Assembly (NCBI RefSeq): GCF_002835935.1
Contig: NZ_PJCF01000007.1
Coordinates: 1-64,000 of the forward strand
Source: Paraglaciecola sp. MB-3u-78
GTDB taxonomy: Bacteria > Pseudomonadota > Gammaproteobacteria > Enterobacterales > Alteromonadaceae
Length of the DNA: 64,000 nucleotides
Direction of reading: 5' to 3'
Below are positions 23,431 to 36,175 of the stretch, one piece after another (position 1 is the first letter of the stretch; each line of letters opens with the position of its first letter). A program made the position numbers and the translations under genes. Below the pieces are notes generated by a model. That model ran no database searches and was not told the origin of the DNA. It worked only from the letters and a program-made list of their open reading frames with translations.

Positions 23431-23522
23431 GTATGCGAAGCATATGCCTTAAAGGCTTGAAATCTACATTAACTTGCGGGAGCAGGGGCAGGTTCGATTA
23501 CCCCAACCCTTTTGAATATAAA

Positions 23523-23552
23523 ACAAAAAAGGTGAGTCAAAGCTCACCTTCC
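23523..23552 (-). terminator. Intrinsic terminator of the ftsK-serS operon
   Basis: On the minus strand AAGGTGAG-CTTTGA-CTCACCTT is followed by TTTT, 27 nt downstream of the serS stop. Confidence 0.85.
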
Positions 23553-23576
23553 CCAACTCAAATAAAAACTACCCCT

Positions 23577-24872
<1,296 letters not shown>

Positions 24873-24876
24873 TTAT

Positions 24877-25257
24877 CTAACCTTTCACTAATTGAGTGCC
24901 TAACCATGCTGCAAATAGACAACATAATATATTTAAAGTTACGTTAAGTGCAGCTTTGAACCACAAGCCCTGTTGAAAGAGCATTAACGTATCTACTGAG
25001 AATGTGGAGAATGTGGTGAGTGCACCAAGAAAGCCAATTCCGATTGTTGTTCGCCACAGGGCAGTTTCTAAATGACCATGCTCTAATAACGCATATAAAA
25101 AGCCAAGAAAAAATGAACCTGCTACATTGACCAGAAGTGTACCAAAAGGAAAGCCTTTGCCAAACCATTGAAACATCAGTTGTGTAAGAAAATAACGCAA
25201 ACATGCACCTGTTGCGCCACCGAGTGCGATAAAAATATACATGGTTATTGTATGCAT
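24877..25257 (-). CDS. crcB: Fluoride exporter CrcB/Fluc
   Basis: Fluc proteins are dual-topology dimeric fluoride channels in the inner membrane. The 126-residue protein has four hydrophobic helices and the family motifs GGATGACLRYFLTQL, GTLLVNVAGSFFLGFLYAL and TTFSTFSVDT (the phenylalanine-box region). It lies between rarA and serS with tiny gaps. I see no fluoride riboswitch in front of it. Confidence 0.93.
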   Translation of the reverse strand: MHTITMYIFIALGGATGACLRYFLTQLMFQWFGKGFPFGTLLVNVAGSFFLGFLYALLEHGHLETALWRTTIGIGFLGALTTFSTFSVDTLMLFQQGLWFKAALNVTLNILCCLFAAWLGTQLVKG

Positions 25258-25258
25258 A

Positions 25259-26614
25259 TTAATTATACCTGCGCTGTGTACTGCGTAAATCTAGCTCCTT
25301 TAGAAATTTTAACTTTTCATTCAGTTTTTTTTCTAACCCACGATCATTAGGTTGATAATATTGGGTATCACGCAACTCTTCAGGAAAATAGTTTTCTCCT
25401 GCCGCATAGGCGTGGTTCTCATCGTGAGCATAACGATATTCTTTGCCGTAACCTAAGTCTTTCATCAAGTTAGTCGGTGCATTTCTTAAGTGTTCTGGTA
25501 CAGCACTATCAGGTGTGTCTTTGGCGTGTGCCATAGCCGCCTTAAATGCAACATAAACCGCATTACTTTTAGCTGCGCTAGCACAGTACAAAGTTGCTTG
25601 AGCAATGGCCCTTTCACCTTCTGCCGGTCCGACACGTTGGAAAATATCCCAAGCGTTTAAACATATCTGCATTGCTCTTGGATCAGCGTTACCAATGTCT
25701 TCTGTGGAAATAGCCAATAAACGCCTTGCTACATAAAGAGGATCACAACCTGCCACCAACATGCGAGCATACCAATACAAGGCGGCGTCGGGGGCTGAGC
25801 CTCGTACCGATTTATGAAAGGCTGAAATCAAATCATAAAACTGGTCACCATTTTTATCATATTGTGCGACCTTTTCGCCTACAGCCAGTTTTACCATGTC
25901 TACAGTGAGGATTTTGTCTACTGAACCTGATGGCAAAAAATCAGCACTGAGTTCTAAATAATTGAGAAGACGCCTCGCGTCGCCAGCCGCCATATCAATC
26001 AACATGGACTTGGCATAATCGTCTAAAGAAATTTCAGCAAGACCTAAACCACGTTCGTTATCGGTTAATGCTTGAGTGATGACGTCACTGAGATCGTCTT
26101 CGCTTAAGCTTTTAAGTACATAGACTCTAGCTCTGGATAACAATGCATTATTGAGTTCAAAAGAAGGGTTTTCAGTGGTCGCACCGATAAACGTCACTGT
26201 GCCGTCTTCAATATAAGGTAAAAATGCATCTTGTTGGCTTTTGTTAAAACGGTGTACTTCGTCTACAAACAAAATGGTGCGCTGACGATGCTGACTCGCA
26301 TAATGTTTAGCGTTGTCTATGGCTTGACGAATATCTTTAACACCACTACTTACGGCTGACAATCGTTCAATATGCGCGTCGCAATGTTTGGCCACCAACT
26401 CAGCTAACGTGGTTTTCCCTGTTCCGGGAGGCCCCCACAAGATCATCGAATGGCATTGACCACGTAATAGCGCCGCTCTCAATGGTTTATCAGGACCAAT
26501 GATATGTTGCTGACCAAAATACTGTTCAATCACCTGAGGACGCATACGAGCCGCTAAGGGTGCGAACTGTGCAACCGAGTCTTGTGTTTCTGCGAATTCA
26601 AATTCTGCGGTCAT
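25259..26614 (-). CDS. rarA: Replication-associated recombination protein RarA (MgsA)
   Basis: RarA is an AAA+ ATPase related to clamp-loader and RuvB proteins and acts at stalled replication forks. The 451-residue protein has Walker A ([12 protein letters not shown]), Walker B ([16 protein letters not shown]), sensor 1 ([12 protein letters not shown]), the arginine finger region ([10 protein letters not shown]) and the C-terminal tetramerisation domain ([26 protein letters not shown]). It begins 2 nt after lolA, as in E. coli. Confidence 0.96.
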   Translation of the reverse strand: MTAEFEFAETQDSVAQFAPLAARMRPQVIEQYFGQQHIIGPDKPLRAALLRGQCHSMILWGPPGTGKTTLAELVAKHCDAHIERLSAVSSGVKDIRQAIDNAKHYASQHRQRTILFVDEVHRFNKSQQDAFLPYIEDGTVTFIGATTENPSFELNNALLSRARVYVLKSLSEDDLSDVITQALTDNERGLGLAEISLDDYAKSMLIDMAAGDARRLLNYLELSADFLPSGSVDKILTVDMVKLAVGEKVAQYDKNGDQFYDLISAFHKSVRGSAPDAALYWYARMLVAGCDPLYVARRLLAISTEDIGNADPRAMQICLNAWDIFQRVGPAEGERAIAQATLYCASAAKSNAVYVAFKAAMAHAKDTPDSAVPEHLRNAPTNLMKDLGYGKEYRYAHDENHAYAAGENYFPEELRDTQYYQPNDRGLEKKLNEKLKFLKELDLRSTQRRYN

Positions 26615-26616
26615 AG

Positions 26617-27246
26617 TTAGCGCTGGTCGTCCAACTCGTAACCATCAGGCATGACAAAGAGAAAAGTATCAGCGGGTAATGAATGATTTTGTTTTATTTC
26701 CGAGAACAACAGCACACTTTTTTGTTGCTGCCCATCTTGGCTTTCAAGCTCAACTAAGGTGTCACCCTTAAACACTAAACGTAATGACACAATACCGCCA
26801 GTTAGCTCTCGTGGTGTAATGATAAATTGGTTATCTGCTTGACTCACTTCAAACTCTTGCCATTGACTGCTATCGGGATTGGTTAACAAAATCAAAGGAT
26901 TGTTTACAAGGGCGATATCAGCACGGTTAACAACAACTTGTTCTAAAAATGGGTCAATATTCCAGATATTGTCGCCATCAGCCAACAATACACTTTCGTT
27001 TGGTTCAAATAACTCCCAGTATAATTTGTTGGGTTGTTGTAACACGATCCGGCCAGTGGCCTGCTGTAGTAATGTATTTTCAATATCGACCACAGTTTGC
27101 GTGAAATTAGCTTGATAGGTTGCAAGTTTATCCAGCTTGACTTTTAGATGCTGTTTGGCATCCATATCGGTTGCAAGGACAAATGTACTGTTTAATAAGA
27201 CTGTGGTGAATAAAATTAGCTGTTTGAGCTGGGATAACTTGTTCAT
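26617..27246 (-). CDS. lolA: Outer-membrane lipoprotein carrier protein LolA
   Basis: LolA is the periplasmic chaperone that carries lipoproteins from LolCDE to LolB. The 209-residue precursor has a Sec signal peptide ([19 protein letters not shown]) and the LolA half-barrel with [29 protein letters not shown] and NPLILLTNP. Length matches the family. It is 21 nt downstream of ftsK. Confidence 0.95.
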   Translation of the reverse strand: MNKLSQLKQLILFTTVLLNSTFVLATDMDAKQHLKVKLDKLATYQANFTQTVVDIENTLLQQATGRIVLQQPNKLYWELFEPNESVLLADGDNIWNIDPFLEQVVVNRADIALVNNPLILLTNPDSSQWQEFEVSQADNQFIITPRELTGGIVSLRLVFKGDTLVELESQDGQQQKSVLLFSEIKQNHSLPADTFLFVMPDGYELDDQR

Positions 27247-27267
27247 TTATTATTACTTCTTGTCAGG

Positions 27268-29679
27268 TTAATCTCTAGGGGCAGCAGCGGCCAATACTTC
27301 ACGGTTGCCATTATGCCCAGGTGAAGTTACGACGCCACTTTGTTCCATTTGTTCCACCAGTCTCGCTGCGCGATTGTAACCAATTCTGAATTTTCGCTGC
27401 ACACCTGATACTGAAGCACGCCTACTCTCTGTCACAAAAGCCACGGCTTCATCATAAAACACATCATATTCTTGATCTGCATCTTCTGACTGTTCGCCAG
27501 GTAAGAGGATCTCTGCGCCAGCATCACCGTTTAAAATCTCATCTATATATTGAGGTGCACCCCGTTTTTTCCAATCAGCGACTACAGCATGCACTTCGTG
27601 ATCATCCACAAATGCACCGTGAATTCGCGTCGGCACACCGGTTCCAGGTGGCAAATACAGCATATCCCCGGCCCCTAAAAGGGCTTCTGCCCCACCCTGG
27701 TCAAGAATAGTACGAGAATCAATTTTAGACGACACCTGAAACGCAATACGGGTAGGAATGTTAGCTTTAATCAAACCGGTAATAACGTCAACAGAAGGTC
27801 GTTGAGTTGCCAAGATTAAGTGAATACCTGCTGCACGGGCCTTTTGCGCAATACGTGCAATTAACTCTTCCACTTTTTTGCCTACAATCATCATCATGTC
27901 GGCAAATTCATCTACTACAACCACTATGGCTGGCAGTTTTTCTAAGATAGGCGCCACAGTTTCCATGCTTTCTTCAAACTTCCACAATGGGTCGCGAATA
28001 GGTTCGCCCGCTTCAATCGCATTCAACACTTTGGTGTTATAACCTTTTAGATTTCTAACCCCAAGTGCTGACATCAATTTGTAGCGGCGTTCCATTTCTC
28101 CCACACACCAACGCAATGCGTTAGCGGCTTCTTTCATATCGGTGACGACTTCTGATAATAAATGAGGAATACCTTCATACACCGACAATTCTAACATTTT
28201 TGGGTCGATCATGATCATGCGCACATCTTCAGGCGTAGATTTGTATAAAAGGCTCAGGATCATCACGTTAACACCCACAGACTTACCAGAGCCGGTAGTT
28301 CCCGCGACCAGAAGGTGAGGCATTTTCGCTAAATCGACCACCACAGGTTTTCCTGAAATATCCGCGCCTAACACCATAGTTAGCGGTGACTCGGAAGATT
28401 GGAACACATCGGCACTGATCACTTCGCTTAAACGCACCATGTCACGTTTTTTATTTGGCAACTCTAAACCAATAACTGATTTACCTGGGATGACTTCTAC
28501 CACACGGACTGAAATAGCTGACATAGAGCGAGCCAAATCTTTAGATAATGTTGTAATTTTACTAACCTTAACACCCGGAGCTAAATCCATTTCAAAACGC
28601 GTTATAACAGGCCCAGGATACACTCCGACCACTCTTGCTTCGATATTAAAATCAGCGAGTTTCGCTTCGAGTAAACGAGAGACAATTTCTAATTCTTCTG
28701 GTGTGATGGGGTTTTTAATTTTATCCGCTCGTTCCAGTAAGTCGAAAGACGGCATAGGTCCCTGCTCTTTATCAGCACTGTCCTGGGATAAAGGTGCGAG
28801 TTCTGGCTCGGGGTCTGTCATCACGGGCTCTACTTTTGAGGAATTCCTCGAAAGGCTAATTTTTCTTTTTAACTCACTGATTGAAACCGGATTTTTCTTT
28901 GTATGTTGGGGTTCATCTAAAATACTTTGAGGAACAACAGGCTCTGCTGGATATGCCTCGTCGTTTTGTGACGCAACACTGCTATTTTTGGACTCACTGC
29001 CCCAAAAACTTTCATCAGAGGAACCTAGACCAACTGGCTCAGACTCAGACTCAGACTTTTTAAAGGTTAAAAGCAGATTCGAAGACCCTTTAAATTTAGC
29101 AGGTGTGTGATATATAAAACGGCTGATACGTATAGTCCACTCGCCAATTTTATCAACAATAGCAACCCACGAAACTCCACTTAAAAGTGTAAACCCTGTA
29201 CAGAAAAAACATAGCAGCAAGAGTGTAGTACCTACCAGACTAAAATAAGGTATCAACGACGAACTCAACACGTCTCCTACCATGCCACCAGAAGTATAAT
29301 TATGGATATCTTCTACATTAAGACTTAACAAACCTGTGGCGCCTAACATCAGTAAAATAACGCCTATCAGTCTAAGCCCAATGGTCAGATAATCTATCTC
29401 TAATAAAGTTTTGGTTTGTTGAAATAAAAACCAACCTAAAAATGCGCAACAAAATGGCAAGGTATAAGCAAAAGAACCTAGGATAAAAAACAATATATCT
29501 GCAAACCATGCACCTATTGGCCCTACCCAGTTATGCACATCACTTTGTAATCCAGCTTGACTCCAACCGGGATCCGCTGGATGAAAAGAAGCCATGGCGA
29601 GTAATAGAAAAAACGCAAAGACACAACTGATAATCATGCCTACTTCCATAATTCTTTGAATGCCTGTGAGTCTCGCCAT
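27268..29679 (-). CDS. ftsK: DNA translocase FtsK
   Basis: FtsK couples septum formation to chromosome dimer resolution at dif. The 803-residue protein has four to five N-terminal membrane helices (about 18-190), a short acidic linker (about 205-315) and the hexameric motor. The motor has Walker A ([12 protein letters not shown], about 463-474) and Walker B ([13 protein letters not shown]). The C-terminal winged-helix gamma domain ([20 protein letters not shown]) reads KOPS sequences. The linker is far shorter than in E. coli (1329 residues), usual for Alteromonadales. Start at 29679 fits homologues. Confidence 0.95.
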   Translation of the reverse strand: MARLTGIQRIMEVGMIISCVFAFFLLLAMASFHPADPGWSQAGLQSDVHNWVGPIGAWFADILFFILGSFAYTLPFCCAFLGWFLFQQTKTLLEIDYLTIGLRLIGVILLMLGATGLLSLNVEDIHNYTSGGMVGDVLSSSLIPYFSLVGTTLLLLCFFCTGFTLLSGVSWVAIVDKIGEWTIRISRFIYHTPAKFKGSSNLLLTFKKSESESEPVGLGSSDESFWGSESKNSSVASQNDEAYPAEPVVPQSILDEPQHTKKNPVSISELKRKISLSRNSSKVEPVMTDPEPELAPLSQDSADKEQGPMPSFDLLERADKIKNPITPEELEIVSRLLEAKLADFNIEARVVGVYPGPVITRFEMDLAPGVKVSKITTLSKDLARSMSAISVRVVEVIPGKSVIGLELPNKKRDMVRLSEVISADVFQSSESPLTMVLGADISGKPVVVDLAKMPHLLVAGTTGSGKSVGVNVMILSLLYKSTPEDVRMIMIDPKMLELSVYEGIPHLLSEVVTDMKEAANALRWCVGEMERRYKLMSALGVRNLKGYNTKVLNAIEAGEPIRDPLWKFEESMETVAPILEKLPAIVVVVDEFADMMMIVGKKVEELIARIAQKARAAGIHLILATQRPSVDVITGLIKANIPTRIAFQVSSKIDSRTILDQGGAEALLGAGDMLYLPPGTGVPTRIHGAFVDDHEVHAVVADWKKRGAPQYIDEILNGDAGAEILLPGEQSEDADQEYDVFYDEAVAFVTESRRASVSGVQRKFRIGYNRAARLVEQMEQSGVVTSPGHNGNREVLAAAAPRD

Positions 29680-29817
29680 AGTGTTTATTATCGTTATCAG
29701 TAACTAGGATTCTAGGTCCTATTAAAATTCAGATGTATAAGATACCAGTGCAGTCATAAAAATCCTAGTTTGCTGATGCCTACCGCTCGCAAATCAATCA
29801 ATCCCGAGCAATGAATG

Positions 29818-30303
29818 TTATCTCAGGCTTATTTTGACTTGAGTTGATTCTTTTATCTCCTCCATGACCACATAAGTCCGAGACTCACTCACGCCCGGTA
29901 AACGTAATAAAGTGTCACCAAGTAACTTTCGATAACTGGACATATCGGCTACACGCGCTTTTAATAAAAAATCAAAATTTCCTGAAACTAGATGACATTC
30001 TTGAATATCTTCATGCTTGCGCACCGCAGTAGAAAATTCTTCGAATATATCAACAGATGTTTTTGTTAGGGTAATTTCTACAAAAACTAACATAGCCGCG
30101 CCCAATAATGAGGGGTCAACTCTGGCATGATAGCCTGTAATATACCCTTGGGACTCTAGCCTCTTAACCCTTTCTAAGCATGGGCTAGCGCTCAATCCAA
30201 TTTTATTGGCAAGATCAGAATTAGTTATCCTCCCATTTTTTTGTAACTCAATGAGAATATTTCTATCGATCCTATCAATATGTTTAGGGGTTTTTATTAA
30301 CAT
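29818..30303 (-). CDS. lrp: Leucine-responsive regulatory protein (Lrp/AsnC family)
   Basis: The start is the ATG at 30303 (MLIKTPKHIDRIDRNILIEL); an upstream frame extension lies in the divergent promoter. The 161-residue protein has the AsnC-type HTH (ITNSDLANKIGLSASPCLER) and a RAM ligand-binding domain (about 70-155) that forms octamers and senses amino acids. It is the global regulator Lrp, found upstream of ftsK as in E. coli. It is divergent from alanine dehydrogenase, a plausible direct target. Confidence 0.94.
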   Translation of the reverse strand: MLIKTPKHIDRIDRNILIELQKNGRITNSDLANKIGLSASPCLERVKRLESQGYITGYHARVDPSLLGAAMLVFVEITLTKTSVDIFEEFSTAVRKHEDIQECHLVSGNFDFLLKARVADMSSYRKLLGDTLLRLPGVSESRTYVVMEEIKESTQVKISLR

Positions 30304-30430
30304 AGAATATTCCGTAAAATGACAATTTAGCAACACATTATACTTTTGAATGTCTGAATACAAAACAACTTACTTCGAATATTAACTTATAATTTTTAAT
30401 TCAAAAATATCCTTATAATTGGAGTGAGTC

Positions 30431-31564
30431 ATGTTAATCGGTGTACCAAAAGAAATTAAAAACCATGAATATAGAGTGGGCTTGACCCCAGCTGCGGTAA
30501 AAGAGTTTGTTAATCATTCACACCAAGTATGGGTAGAAACTCTGGCGGGGCATTCCATTGGTTTCACTGACGCACAATATATCGCGGCAGGTGCGGAGAT
30601 AATTGATAAAGCAGCAACAATTTTCGCCAAAGCCGACATGATAGTGAAGGTAAAAGAGCCCCAACCAAATGAATGTAAAATGTTACGTCCGGGTCAGACC
30701 TTGTATACCTATCTGCATTTGGCACCAGATCCAGTACAAACTCGGTTATTAGTTGAGTCTGGCGCAACCTGTATTGCCTATGAAACCGTTACTGATAATA
30801 GAAATACCTTACCGCTTTTGGCACCTATGAGTGAGGTAGCCGGAAGAATGTCAATACAAGCTGGTGCACATTATTTGGAAAAAGCACAAGGAGGTAGCGG
30901 TACCTTATTAGGCGGCGTACCTGGTGTTGCTCCTGGTAAAGTCGTTGTTATAGGTGGTGGTGTGGTAGGTTTAAACGCAGCAAAAATGGCCATGGGCATA
31001 GGTGCTGATGTGACTATATTAGACAGATCACTTAATCGTTTGCGTGAATTAGATGATATTTTTGAGGGCAGACTAGCCACCGTGTTTTCAACCGCAGAAG
31101 CCATTGAATATTATTCTTCTAGAGCAGACTTAGTGGTTGGCGCTGTATTAGTTCCGGGTGCTGCAGCACCTAAGTTACTCAATCGTGAACATATTAAAAA
31201 TATGAAACCAGGTTCGGTCGTAGTCGATGTTGCTATTGATCAGGGAGGATGTTTTGAAACATCAAAAGCCACCACTCATCAGGATCCAGTGTATATCATA
31301 GATGAGGTGGTACATTATTGTGTTGCCAATATGCCAGGCGGTGTAGCACGCACATCAACTATGGCACTCAATAATGCCACCCTACCTTTTGGTCTAGCCC
31401 TAGCCAATAAAGGCCCCAAACAGGCCATGTTAGATGACCCACATTTAATGAATGGTTTGAATGTGCATCAAGGTAAAGTGACATATAAAGCGGTTGTTGA
31501 CGCTTTAGGACAAGAACTTGGCCTTGAGTATATGGATGCTAAAACCGCGTTAGAGACTTTATAA
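30431..31564 (+). CDS. ald: Alanine dehydrogenase
   Basis: Ald interconverts L-alanine and pyruvate plus ammonia with NAD. The 377-residue protein has the N-terminal catalytic region ([20 protein letters not shown]; catalytic Lys in VKVKEPQ and His in LHLAPD) and the NAD-binding [20 protein letters not shown] fold. The C-terminal [13 protein letters not shown] and [19 protein letters not shown] are also canonical. TTGGAG precedes the ATG. Divergent lrp suggests Lrp-alanine control. Three tandem repeats follow the stop. Confidence 0.97.
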   Translation: MLIGVPKEIKNHEYRVGLTPAAVKEFVNHSHQVWVETLAGHSIGFTDAQYIAAGAEIIDKAATIFAKADMIVKVKEPQPNECKMLRPGQTLYTYLHLAPDPVQTRLLVESGATCIAYETVTDNRNTLPLLAPMSEVAGRMSIQAGAHYLEKAQGGSGTLLGGVPGVAPGKVVVIGGGVVGLNAAKMAMGIGADVTILDRSLNRLRELDDIFEGRLATVFSTAEAIEYYSSRADLVVGAVLVPGAAAPKLLNREHIKNMKPGSVVVDVAIDQGGCFETSKATTHQDPVYIIDEVVHYCVANMPGGVARTSTMALNNATLPFGLALANKGPKQAMLDDPHLMNGLNVHQGKVTYKAVVDALGQELGLEYMDAKTALETL

Positions 31565-31566
31565 TA

Positions 31567-31621
31567 GGTTGAAGACTTTGTAACAAGTTAAAGACTCTAA
31601 CAAGTTGAAGACTCTATAACA
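31567..31621. repeat. Three tandem 17-19-bp repeats between ald and pyrF
   Basis: Units GGTTGAAGACTTTGTAACA (31567-31585), AGTTAAAGACTCTAACA (31586-31602) and AGTTGAAGACTCTATAACA (31603-31621) lie head to tail in the space between the convergent ald and pyrF stops. The last unit includes the pyrF stop codon. Confidence 0.75.
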
Positions 31622-32369
31622 AAATAGAATGATTGATTTCTATTAGGGTCTTGAGTGGGTCGGCTGATTGGGTAATTGGCCGACCTATCACTAAGTAGTC
31701 CGAACCCGCTTGAATAGCTTGTTTAGGCGTCATCACTCGTATCTGATCACCTTTAGCTGAACCTTCAGGACGAATACCTGGTGTGATTAATTTAAAATCT
31801 TTTGTGTCACTATATTTAGGAAAACTTGATTTAAGCAAAGTAGATTCTTGCGCCGAACACACCACGCCATCTAAACCACAATCGTGAGTGAGTTTAGCCA
31901 ATTTTAATACTTGTTGCTCAGGTGTGGAATCAATCCCAATAGCAGTTAATTGTTGTTGATCCATACTAGTCAACACAGTAACCGCAATCAAAAGAGGTTT
32001 GTTAGCAGCATACTTATCTAGACTTTCTCTGGCATATTCCAGCATTTTTGGGCCACCTGAAGCATGCACATTGACCATCCACACGCCTAAGTCTGCCGCA
32101 GCTTGGCAAGCCTTAGCCACAGTATTAGGAATATCGTGAAATTTTAAGTCTAAAAAAACATCGTAGTTCTTTTCAACAAGGCCTGTAACAAAACTAGGGC
32201 CAAAGTGAGTGAACATTTCTTTGCCCACTTTGAGTCGACACAATTTTGGGTCAAGCTTATCAACAAAGGCTTCAGCTTTGATTATTTGATCAAAATCAAG
32301 TGCCACTACAATTTTTGGATCTGTTTGAATCTTTGTCACACTCTTATTTATCAAAGTCTTATTTATCAA
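31614..32369 (-). CDS. pyrF: Orotidine 5'-phosphate decarboxylase
   Basis: PyrF makes UMP from OMP, the last step of de novo pyrimidine synthesis. The 251-residue protein has VALDFDQ, the catalytic [11 protein letters not shown] (Asp-Lys-Asp charge network) and the phosphate-binding ITPGIRPEG and [11 protein letters not shown]. The start is a TTG at 32369, with GGAGAG upstream next to the lapB stop. A 15-bp tandem duplication repeats the TTG context, so a second TTG at 32354 is possible. It follows lapB by 1 nt. Confidence 0.95.
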   Translation of the reverse strand: MINKTLINKSVTKIQTDPKIVVALDFDQIIKAEAFVDKLDPKLCRLKVGKEMFTHFGPSFVTGLVEKNYDVFLDLKFHDIPNTVAKACQAAADLGVWMVNVHASGGPKMLEYARESLDKYAANKPLLIAVTVLTSMDQQQLTAIGIDSTPEQQVLKLAKLTHDCGLDGVVCSAQESTLLKSSFPKYSDTKDFKLITPGIRPEGSAKGDQIRVMTPKQAIQAGSDYLVIGRPITQSADPLKTLIEINHSILL

Positions 32370-32370
32370 A
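32342..32370. repeat. 15-bp tandem duplication at the pyrF start
   Basis: TCTTATTTATCAAA occurs at 32342-32355 and again at 32357-32370, one period of 15 bp. On the coding strand this duplicates TTG ATA AAT AAG A, adding five codons (INKTL/INKS region) at the N-terminus. Confidence 0.75.
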
Positions 32371-33540
32371 TTACTCTCCGTCTAAGCCTTTAATCGGTTT
32401 AACCACTCCCCATTTTTTACATGAAGGGCATAACCAGTGAATTTTACTCCCGGCAAACCCACAACTATGACATTTATATTTAGGTCGTTGTTTTATTTGT
32501 TCTTCTACTAATTCTTTTAGCAATACCAGACTATTGGTGGATTGCTCATGATCTTGTAAATCTATGTACAAGCCCATTAATGTTTTAAAACCTTTCATAG
32601 TGGGGTGTTTTTTTAATTGTTCTAACAACACTTGCGCTGCATTTTCCACTTCGCCGTCTTTTGCCATAAGTTTGACTTTAGCCAAGTAGGCGGTAGCGCA
32701 TTGCTGCCAGTATTCATCTAATACTTGATCTAGTTTTACATGATCATTCAGCTGCTCGGCACACTCCTCGATTAAAGGCACGGCCTCACTTAACCAACTC
32801 ACATCACGACTAGGAATTTGACTCAAACAATCAATAGCGTCATCGTATTTTTGTTGTTGCATGGCAATTTCACCTAACAACAGCCACGGACGTACCGCTT
32901 TTTCATCCGTAGTAACTGCCTTTTTGAGGTTCACTTGAGCTTCGATTAAGTTATTATTTTTTAACTCAATATTTGCCTGTTCGCAATAAAAATGTGCCAC
33001 TCGAGTGCATAACTCATCACTGTCTCCACCCGCACCAATCATTTGTTCTGCCAACTCTATGGCTCTTGGCCATTCTTTGGTAGTTTGATAAATATTGAAC
33101 AATTGGATTTGCGCATTAAGAAAATGTTTTTGGCTATTCAATAACTGTAAGAAAGCATTTTCAGCACGCTCTAAAAAGCCCGCCAAAATATAGTCTCGGC
33201 CCAATTCATATAAGGCAGATTCTCGTTGTAAAGCTGAGATCTGTTCTTTGCTGACTAAGTTTTGATGCACTCGAATAGCGCGGTCAAGCTCACCTCTATG
33301 TCTGAAAAATTTGCCCATAGCGATATGGGTTTCAACGGTATCACTGTCCAAATCAATCATTTTAATCAGCGTATCAACCGCTTTATCAGGCTCATCAGAA
33401 AGTAGAAAGTTTAAGCCTCTGTAATAATGTTTGGCCAGTATACTTGAGTGTCTTTGTTGCGCTTGACGGGCACTGTTGCGTCCCATCACCCAACCATATC
33501 CGGCAGCAACGGGTAATAATAAAAAGAGGAGTTCTAACAT
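32371..33540 (-). CDS. lapB: LPS assembly protein B (YciM)
   Basis: LapB links the FtsH protease to LpxC and so sets LPS synthesis. The 389-residue protein has one N-terminal membrane anchor ([17 protein letters not shown]), about nine TPR units ([20 protein letters not shown] and onward), and a C-terminal rubredoxin-like zinc site (KCHSCGF...LCPSCKKWG). All match E. coli LapB (389 residues). It overlaps lapA by one base and precedes pyrF, forming the lapA-lapB-pyrF unit. Confidence 0.97.
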   Translation of the reverse strand: MLELLFLLLPVAAGYGWVMGRNSARQAQQRHSSILAKHYYRGLNFLLSDEPDKAVDTLIKMIDLDSDTVETHIAMGKFFRHRGELDRAIRVHQNLVSKEQISALQRESALYELGRDYILAGFLERAENAFLQLLNSQKHFLNAQIQLFNIYQTTKEWPRAIELAEQMIGAGGDSDELCTRVAHFYCEQANIELKNNNLIEAQVNLKKAVTTDEKAVRPWLLLGEIAMQQQKYDDAIDCLSQIPSRDVSWLSEAVPLIEECAEQLNDHVKLDQVLDEYWQQCATAYLAKVKLMAKDGEVENAAQVLLEQLKKHPTMKGFKTLMGLYIDLQDHEQSTNSLVLLKELVEEQIKQRPKYKCHSCGFAGSKIHWLCPSCKKWGVVKPIKGLDGE

Positions 33541-33812
33541 TATGTAACGATAGTAGTCTGTGAGAGTTTTTTGTTTTTGCGTTCTAAGCTACTAATACGC
33601 CACTTTAATCGCAGGATATAGCCAATAAATATCAACACAGAGAATATAACGCCTATAAAAAATGTCACCGCCAATAACACTGACATCCGCATTTCTGTCT
33701 CAGCCAATATATAGTTGATTGGTACTAGGTGACTATTCTGTGAACCGATAAACCCAGCAACAACGAGCAATAACAATACCAAGAGTAGTAACAATAATCC
33801 TTTAACTTTCAT
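33540..33812 (-). CDS. lapA: LPS assembly protein A (YciS, DUF1049)
   Basis: LapA is a small inner-membrane partner of LapB. The 90-residue protein has two hydrophobic helices (LLLLLVLLLLVVAGFIGSQN and LLAVTFFIGVIFSVLIFIGY) separated by VPINYILAETEMRMS, then a basic cytoplasmic coiled tail. This is the DUF1049 pattern. Its stop overlaps the lapB start. Confidence 0.92.
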   Translation of the reverse strand: MKVKGLLLLLLVLLLLVVAGFIGSQNSHLVPINYILAETEMRMSVLLAVTFFIGVIFSVLIFIGYILRLKWRISSLERKNKKLSQTTIVT

Positions 33813-33933
33813 TTCGCCCCCTTTGGGTTGTCTAATGTAAAATGATATTGATTGTTAACACAGTTTAGTTTACAGCTTTGATTGCTCAATGTGTGTCTAC
33901 AAGATTAAGTGATAGAACGTTGTGTTAACTCTA

Positions 33934-33966
33934 ACAAAAACGGCACCCTAATTGGAGTGCCGTTTA
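33934..33966 (-). terminator. Intrinsic terminator of ihfB
   Basis: AAACGGCAC (33938-33946) pairs with GTGCCGTTT (33957-33965), and the minus strand continues into TTTTT. It is 20 nt past the ihfB stop and separates it from lapA. Confidence 0.85.
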
Positions 33967-33985
33967 TAAAAATATTACTAAAAAA

Positions 33986-34276
33986 TCAACTAACTAAGTT
34001 CTCGTTGACTCTTTCTCGTAATTCTTTGCCCGGTTTAAAATGAGGAACGTACTTACCGTCTAATTTAACAGTTTCACCGGTTTTAGGATTACGACCAACG
34101 CGTGGTGCTCGATAATGTAGGGAAAAACTACCAAAACCTCTAATTTCTATGCGCTCCCCTTTTTGTAAAGTTTGCGCCATCTGTTCTAGCATGACTTTTA
34201 TCGATGACTCCACATCCCGGGAAGGAACCTGACGCATTTTATCGGCCAATCTTTCTATAAGTTCTGACTTGGTCAT
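33986..34276 (-). CDS. ihfB: Integration host factor beta subunit
   Basis: IhfB pairs with IhfA to bend DNA sharply at specific sites. The 96-residue protein starts [20 protein letters not shown]. It contains [20 protein letters not shown] and the beta-arm [20 protein letters not shown], where the DNA-intercalating Pro lies in RNPKTGE. Length is normal (E. coli 94). It follows rpsA in the cmk-rpsA-ihfB order. Confidence 0.97.
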   Translation of the reverse strand: MTKSELIERLADKMRQVPSRDVESSIKVMLEQMAQTLQKGERIEIRGFGSFSLHYRAPRVGRNPKTGETVKLDGKYVPHFKPGKELRERVNENLVS

Positions 34277-34403
34277 TTATGTAACTCTCCGTCATTCAAA
34301 AAACTGTTACTACCGATAATAAGCGCGTTAATGTATTTGTCAAAACTATAAATATTTTAAATAGTTTTTATCAATTAACCAACACGCTTGCATATGACGT
34401 CAA

Positions 34404-36074
34404 TTAGTCGCTTTTAGCAGCTTTAAAGGCATCAGCAAAAGCATTAGTGAAACCAACATCTTCTTGTTGATTCACTTTATCTAGCGCGTCTTTCTCATCT
34501 GCATGGTCTTTCGCCTTAACAGATAAGTTAACGATGCGATTCTTACGATCAACGCCCATAAACTTGGCTTCGATCTCAGTATCCACACTGACTACTGTAG
34601 ATGCATCTTCAACACGGTCACGTGCTAAATCAGCTACGCGGATATAACCTTCAACTTCATCACCAAGCTTAACGGTTACGCCTTTAGCGTCAACTGCAGT
34701 TACCATTCCAATTACAATAGTACCTTTCTTAGTATCAGTGATGTACTGATTAAAAGGGTCTTCCTCGATTTGTTTAACACCAAGAGAGATGCGCTCACGC
34801 TCTGGATCAACTTGAAGAACAACAGCAGATATTTCGTCGCCTTTCTTATAGTCACTAACCGCTTCTTCGCCAGTCTTATTCCAAGAGATATCAGACAAGT
34901 GAACTAGACCGTCTATGCCGCCATCAAGACCGATGAAGATACCAAAATCAGTGATAGATTTGATTTTACCACTCACTTTGTCGCCTTTGCTTTGTGCTTT
35001 AGCGAATTCTTCCCAAGGGTTGGGTATACATTGTTTAAGGCCAAGAGAAATACGACGACGTTCTTCGTCAATTTCAAGCACCATCACTTCACATACATCA
35101 CCAAGGTTGACCACTTTAGATGGGTGGATATTCTTATTAGTCCAATCCATTTCTGAAACGTGAACCAAACCTTCAACACCGTCTTCGATTTCTACGAAAC
35201 AACCGTAATCAGTTAAGTTAGTGACCGCACCGCTTAATTTAGCGCCTTCAGGGTAACGGTTAGCAATTTCTTGCCAAGGATCGTTGCCCATTTGTTTCAT
35301 ACCAAGAGAAACACGAGATTTCTCTTTATCGAACTTCAATACTTTAACGTTGATTTCGTCACCAACATTAACGATTTCACTTGGGTGCTTAACACGTTTC
35401 CAAGCCATATCTGTTATGTGTAGAAGACCATCTACGCCACCTAAGTCAACAAACGCACCGTAATCGGTAAGGTTCTTAACGATACCTTTAACTTCATGTC
35501 CTTCTTCAAGGTTAGCAAGAAGCGTATCACGCTCTGCACTGCTTTCTGCTTCGATAACAGCACGACGAGAAACAACAACATTGTTACGTTTTGCATCAAG
35601 TTTGATAACTTTAAATTCTAACTCTTTACCTTCAAGATGAGTCGTATCGCGAACAGGGCGTACATCGACTAAAGAACCTGGTAAGAAAGCACGAACTGTG
35701 TTTACTTCAACCGTAAAGCCACCTTTAACTTTACCGTTAATAACACCTATGATGGTTTCTTTTTCAGTGTAAGCTTTTTCTAATTCTACCCAAGCTTCAT
35801 GACGCTTCGCTTTCTCGCGAGATAAAATCGTTTCACCGAATCCATCTTCAATGGCATCCAAAGCAACATCAATTACATCGCCTACAACAACGTCTAGTTC
35901 GCCTTCGGCGTTTCTAAATTGTTCGACAGGGATGGCGCTTTCAGATTTAAGCCCCGCATCAACAAGTACTATATCCTTATCAATTGATACGATTGTACCT
36001 TTAACGATAGAGCCTGGACGGGTTTCAATTACTTTTAAACTTTCTTCAAATAGATCAGCAAAATTTTCAATCAT
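34404..36074 (-). CDS. rpsA: 30S ribosomal protein S1
   Basis: S1 recruits and unfolds mRNA on the 30S subunit. The 556-residue protein has six S1 OB-fold domains spread over its length, visible as repeats of the type G-x-V-x-x-[IL]-T-D-[YF]-G-x-F-V followed by [10 protein letters not shown] or [10 protein letters not shown]. The first two bind the ribosome and S2. Length equals E. coli (557). It is about 100 bp downstream of cmk, where an own promoter is usual. Confidence 0.98.
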   Translation of the reverse strand: MIENFADLFEESLKVIETRPGSIVKGTIVSIDKDIVLVDAGLKSESAIPVEQFRNAEGELDVVVGDVIDVALDAIEDGFGETILSREKAKRHEAWVELEKAYTEKETIIGVINGKVKGGFTVEVNTVRAFLPGSLVDVRPVRDTTHLEGKELEFKVIKLDAKRNNVVVSRRAVIEAESSAERDTLLANLEEGHEVKGIVKNLTDYGAFVDLGGVDGLLHITDMAWKRVKHPSEIVNVGDEINVKVLKFDKEKSRVSLGMKQMGNDPWQEIANRYPEGAKLSGAVTNLTDYGCFVEIEDGVEGLVHVSEMDWTNKNIHPSKVVNLGDVCEVMVLEIDEERRRISLGLKQCIPNPWEEFAKAQSKGDKVSGKIKSITDFGIFIGLDGGIDGLVHLSDISWNKTGEEAVSDYKKGDEISAVVLQVDPERERISLGVKQIEEDPFNQYITDTKKGTIVIGMVTAVDAKGVTVKLGDEVEGYIRVADLARDRVEDASTVVSVDTEIEAKFMGVDRKNRIVNLSVKAKDHADEKDALDKVNQQEDVGFTNAFADAFKAAKSD

Positions 36075-36175
36075 AGTGTTTTAATATATTTCTTTTTGAC
36101 ATCCACGTTACAATCCAGTGAGCGCGGGGTTGTTATTCATAACCAAATCATCCTAACTTGGCAGGCTTTTTCTAC

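Larger units (their letters stand above)
22837..23522. other. Repeat-rich spacer between the kinase island and serS
   Basis: No gene is supported. The former promoter of the kinase operon should lie at 22837-22950. The rest is dense in palindromes: two copies of the dispersed hairpin-core repeat, two copies of a GC-rich 21-nt core with swapped arms, and a T/A-rich long hairpin at 23345-23376 (CCTAC-T7...A6-GTAGG). Confidence 0.65.

Noticed and set aside
24877-25350. Fluoride riboswitch for crcB
   Set aside because: crcB follows rarA by one base inside an operon; there is no room for, or sign of, the aptamer.
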